Of a stretch of 64,000 nt of DNA, positions 61,401 to 64,000 are shown in pieces; the stretch's first letter is position 1; each line of letters opens with the position of its first letter. This DNA comes from Diphasiastrum complanatum (lineage: Eukaryota > Streptophyta > Lycopodiopsida > Lycopodiales > Lycopodiaceae): contig CM055097.1 in the NCBI GenBank assembly GCA_029204225.1, positions 40,769,028 to 40,833,027 of the forward strand, given 5' to 3'. The notes below the pieces were generated by a model. It was not told the DNA's origin and ran no database searches. It was given only the letters and a program-made list of their open reading frames with translations. The position numbers and the translations under genes are program-made.

Positions 61401-62580
61401 AAACTACCGAACTGCAAGTTTTGAATTCTTCCTAGAATTCCTTTACGACGATCGTTTAGATCTTCCCCAAAGCTTCGATCGAAGGAACTGTGTTGTCTCC
61501 TATCATCCGAACTGTCGATACCCCATATGGAGTCTGTTGGAAAGAGCTATGTGAAAGATAGGTCAAATAAGATTCGAATAAAAAAAGAATTCGAACAACA
61601 AGAAAGAAAACTTATCGTGTGTAGTGGAATAGACCATCTTCCTCTTTCTTCATGTTGGATTTATCTCCTCTACTCTCCTAAATCCTATTTTACCCTGCCT
61701 CCATTCATGCTACATTTTTACTCATGTTATCGCATAGTCTGCATATTTACATGTAAACTAAGACAGGCAAAAAATTTGACTGTCTGCATAAATACAAGGA
61801 AATTTCGACAGGCGAAAAAGGCGAAAAACATGACATTGTGTTTTTACACGTGATTCGTGACAGGCGAAAAAGACGACACTGCCTTACAAAATGTCGAAGG
61901 TGCCCTAGGAAAAGCGAAGGCACCCTGTAAATCAAATCCTTAGGCATTTTGTTAGAGTGTCGCATTTTGTGCATCTTCACCAATGTTCGAAAACTACCGA
62001 ACTGCAAGTTTTGAATTCTTCCTAGAATTCCCTTACGACGATCGTTCTGATCTTCCCCAAAGCTTCGATCGAAGGAACTTTGTTGTCTCCTATCATCCGA
62101 ACTGTCGATACCCCATACGGAGTCTGTTGGAAAGAGGTATGTGAAAGATAGGTCGAATAAGATTCGAATATTAAAAGAATTCGAACAACAAGAAAGAAAA
62201 CTTATCGTGTGTAGCGGAATAGACCATCTTCCTCTTTCTTCATGTTGGATTTATCTCTTCTACTCTCCTAAGTCCTATTTTACCCTGCCTCCATTCATGC
62301 TGCATTTTTACTCATGTTATTGCATAGTTTGCATATTTACATGTAAACTAAGACAAGCAAAAAATTCGACTGTCTGCATAAATACAAGGAAATTTCGACA
62401 GGCGAAAAAGGCGAAAAACGTGACATTGTGTTTTTGCACGTGATTCGTGACAGGCGAAAAAGACAACACTGCCTTACAAAATGTCGAAGGTGCCCTAGGA
62501 AAAGCGAAGGCACCCTATAAATCAAATCCGAAGGCATTTTGTTAGAGTGTCGCATTTTACGCATCTTCACCAATGTTCAT
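61401..62580. repeat. 590-bp tandem duplication across an LTR edge
   Basis: 61401-61990 and 61991-62580 are tandem direct copies, nearly identical (a few percent difference). Each contains ~134 bases of flanking DNA followed by TGTTGGAAAGAG and the first ~455 bases of the copia LTR. The junction lies at a short TCGAAA/TTCGAAA match (61397-61403, 61987-61994). Confidence 0.92.
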
Positions 62581-62983
62581 TTTAGCAAAGGCTGACGTCG
62601 CGGCCTTCTCATGCTCATCCCATGCAACTGTGCTAACATATTTGACAACGACAGTAGCCACCCACAATTTCCTACAGATAGCACATCCACTTTGTACTTT
62701 CTTCATCTGCACACCTGTAAATTGTGTATATATTAAATACCATTTGCGTATTCAGTAAGTGTGTGAAAATAATAGCATCAGAAGCTTATCAAAGATAGAC
62801 AAAGTAGATGCCTTGCGCATTCATTCTTTTGTATTGTCAGTAATAGGTTCATTCCTTTTACATATTGAATTAGCTTTGTAGAGTTCGCTTCTCGTTCGAG
62901 TTTCGAGTTCACTTCTTTTCGTGTTCGTTTTCTTTTCGAGCTATTTTTAGTTTCTCACACTCACACACCCTCTTTCTCCAACA
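62125..62983 (+). mobile_element. Copia 5' LTR
   Basis: Starts TGTTGG and ends CCAACA (perfect 6-bp terminal inverted repeats), 859 bp, directly followed by a primer site. Its first ~455 bases also exist at 61535-61990 through the tandem duplication. The right part is T-rich with CGAGTTTCGAG words near 62910. The 3' LTR would lie beyond the window or be lost. Confidence 0.85.
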
Positions 62984-62995
62984 TGGTATCAGAGC
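62984..62995 (+). promoter_or_regulatory. Primer binding site TGGTATCAGAGC
   Basis: Exact plant initiator-tRNA-Met primer site directly after the LTR end, 143 bases before the gag ATG. It fixes the element as plus-strand. Confidence 0.93.
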
Positions 62996-63137
62996 TATTT
63001 TCGTAGCCTGATAAGCTTCCATAGTACAAGACTCTATTAGCCGATAGACTAATTGTCTTCTTGTTCTATAATTCAGTACCAGATTTTTATACTTAAGTCA
63101 CTAATAGTTTTTCCTATCACTTAGACTAATCTTCCAC

Positions 63138-63356
63138 ATGGATTCCCAAGGAAAAGCCAGTCCTATAATGGACAAGCTTGATGGAGCCAATTACCATCTA
63201 TGGAAATTTAAGATGAAAACTATACTAATGGCTAAAGAATTGTATGACATTGTTACAGGTGCAGAAGGAAAACCTGAAGCAGACGATGCACCAATCGCCA
63301 GATGAAAACTGAAGGATGAAAAAGCTTTTGCGCTGATCATCCTAAACATTAAATTA
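63138..63356 (+). pseudogene. Copia gag N-terminus, truncated
   Basis: The ATG at 63138 gives MDKLDGANYHLWKFKMKTIL within MDSQGKASPI.., the canonical start of copia gag (LxGxNYxxWK). A TGA at 63303-63305 interrupts, then LKDEKAFALIILNIKL continues in frame to a TGA at about 63355. Beyond that the sequence is unrelated, so the element is cut after about 70 codons. Confidence 0.85.
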
Positions 63357-64000
63357 TGATTAATAAAAGTCCCCATACTTTGGACATGCCATAACTTTTT
63401 AACCGTAGCGCTCGTCAAGCGCTTTCTAACGCACCAAACTCCGCTGAAATTGGACTTATCACTAAAAACTTATGTCATTTTTAATGTGGACTCAAAACAA
63501 TTATGAGTAATAAAATCCCCAAAAAGTGAAATTTACTACCAAAAGGTTCAATGAAAAATGGGTTCTTTTTCGGTACCACCAAACCATGTATTTAGCCACC
63601 ATGTGAAAGTACCGTTACTTTGGACCTTTAATGAGTGCATTTAATGCTCACAAGAGTCATTGATTGATTGATCATAAAAAACAATGCAAACTAGACACTG
63701 ATTTTGAGATCTAGATCAACAAATTAGCAACTTTCAATCAAGAGCAACCTTTAATCATTAATCAAACACAAAGTACAATCCACACATGTGTGAAATAGTA
63801 CATAGTATGTCTTGTAGACTAATAACAAAGTACAAATGACTTTGATCTTGCTTGGATCCAAAAAACAACAAGTACATAGAGTAGAAACACAAGTCTTGCC
63901 AATGAACTCTCAAAAATAATCTAAGTGTTCACTATGGAGAGTCTCCTACATACAAAAGCCTCTTCCTTTGTACAGTTAGGTGAATTTCCAGCATGTAATA
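63357..64000. other. Unassigned sequence to window end
   Basis: No coding frame or repeat partner in this window. It begins abruptly after the truncated gag and may be another inserted element. Confidence 0.4.

Overview
This window looks like nuclear DNA of a land plant with a large, transposon-dominated genome. The evidence is a spliced MOTHER OF FT AND TFL1-type gene with the conserved plant exon structure, plant Ty1/copia and Ty3/gypsy elements with TGGTATCAGAGC primer sites, a Mutator-like transposase, and plant-type CCCTAAA telomere motifs. Nothing seen fixes the species. The MFT-type PEBP gene occurs in all land plants. A lineage with much old, decayed retrotransposon DNA (fern, lycophyte, gymnosperm or similar) is a guess. 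I saw no prokaryotic operon, rRNA, tRNA or CRISPR array.

Layout. 1-0.5 kb: minus-strand Ty3/gypsy protease joined to reverse transcriptase by a deletion. 1.2-6.1 kb: a decayed plus-strand Ty3/gypsy element (gag, RT, RNase H, integrase tail) with a divergent ~150-bp tandem array on its left and related motifs on its right. 6.5-9.4 kb: a broken accessory ORF of unknown family (unknown N-domain, S/T/P-rich linker, coiled coil, unknown C-domain). 9.4-15.3 kb: non-coding DNA with microsatellites, telomere-like repeats and short tandem duplications. 15.3-15.6 kb: a copia integrase scrap. 16.25-18.44 kb: a minus-strand Mutator-like (SWIM) transposase. 18.6-22.45 kb: a plus-strand, multi-exon, bacterial-type DNA amino-methyltransferase-like gene, now broken. 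22.4-23.4 kb: a near-perfect 38-bp inverted repeat pair. 24.2-33.3 kb: a minus-strand Ty3/gypsy element of Tat/Athila type with a downstream coiled-coil accessory ORF that is split by a solo LTR with a perfect 5-bp target duplication. 33.3-36.3 kb: LTR-like debris including a diverged LTR.

36.3-45 kb is mostly low in recognisable repeats and holds the one gene that appears intact: an MFT-like PEBP gene on the minus strand (39509-41205, four exons, 171 aa). 45-48 kb has a copia LTR end with a primer site and short tandem repeats. 48.09-54.69 kb is a gag-only LTR element with ~1.1-kb LTRs, inserted into an older copia protease ORF whose two halves lie on either side. 55.1-58.9 kb is a minus-strand copia element with protease fused to a truncated integrase. 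61.4-63.4 kb is a plus-strand copia LTR with a 590-bp tandem duplication, a primer site and the first part of gag.

How it works together: the only plausible functional host gene is the PEBP gene. The rest records repeated retrotransposon insertion, nesting, deletion and decay. The most unusual item is the methyltransferase-like gene lying head-to-head with the Mutator-like transposase.
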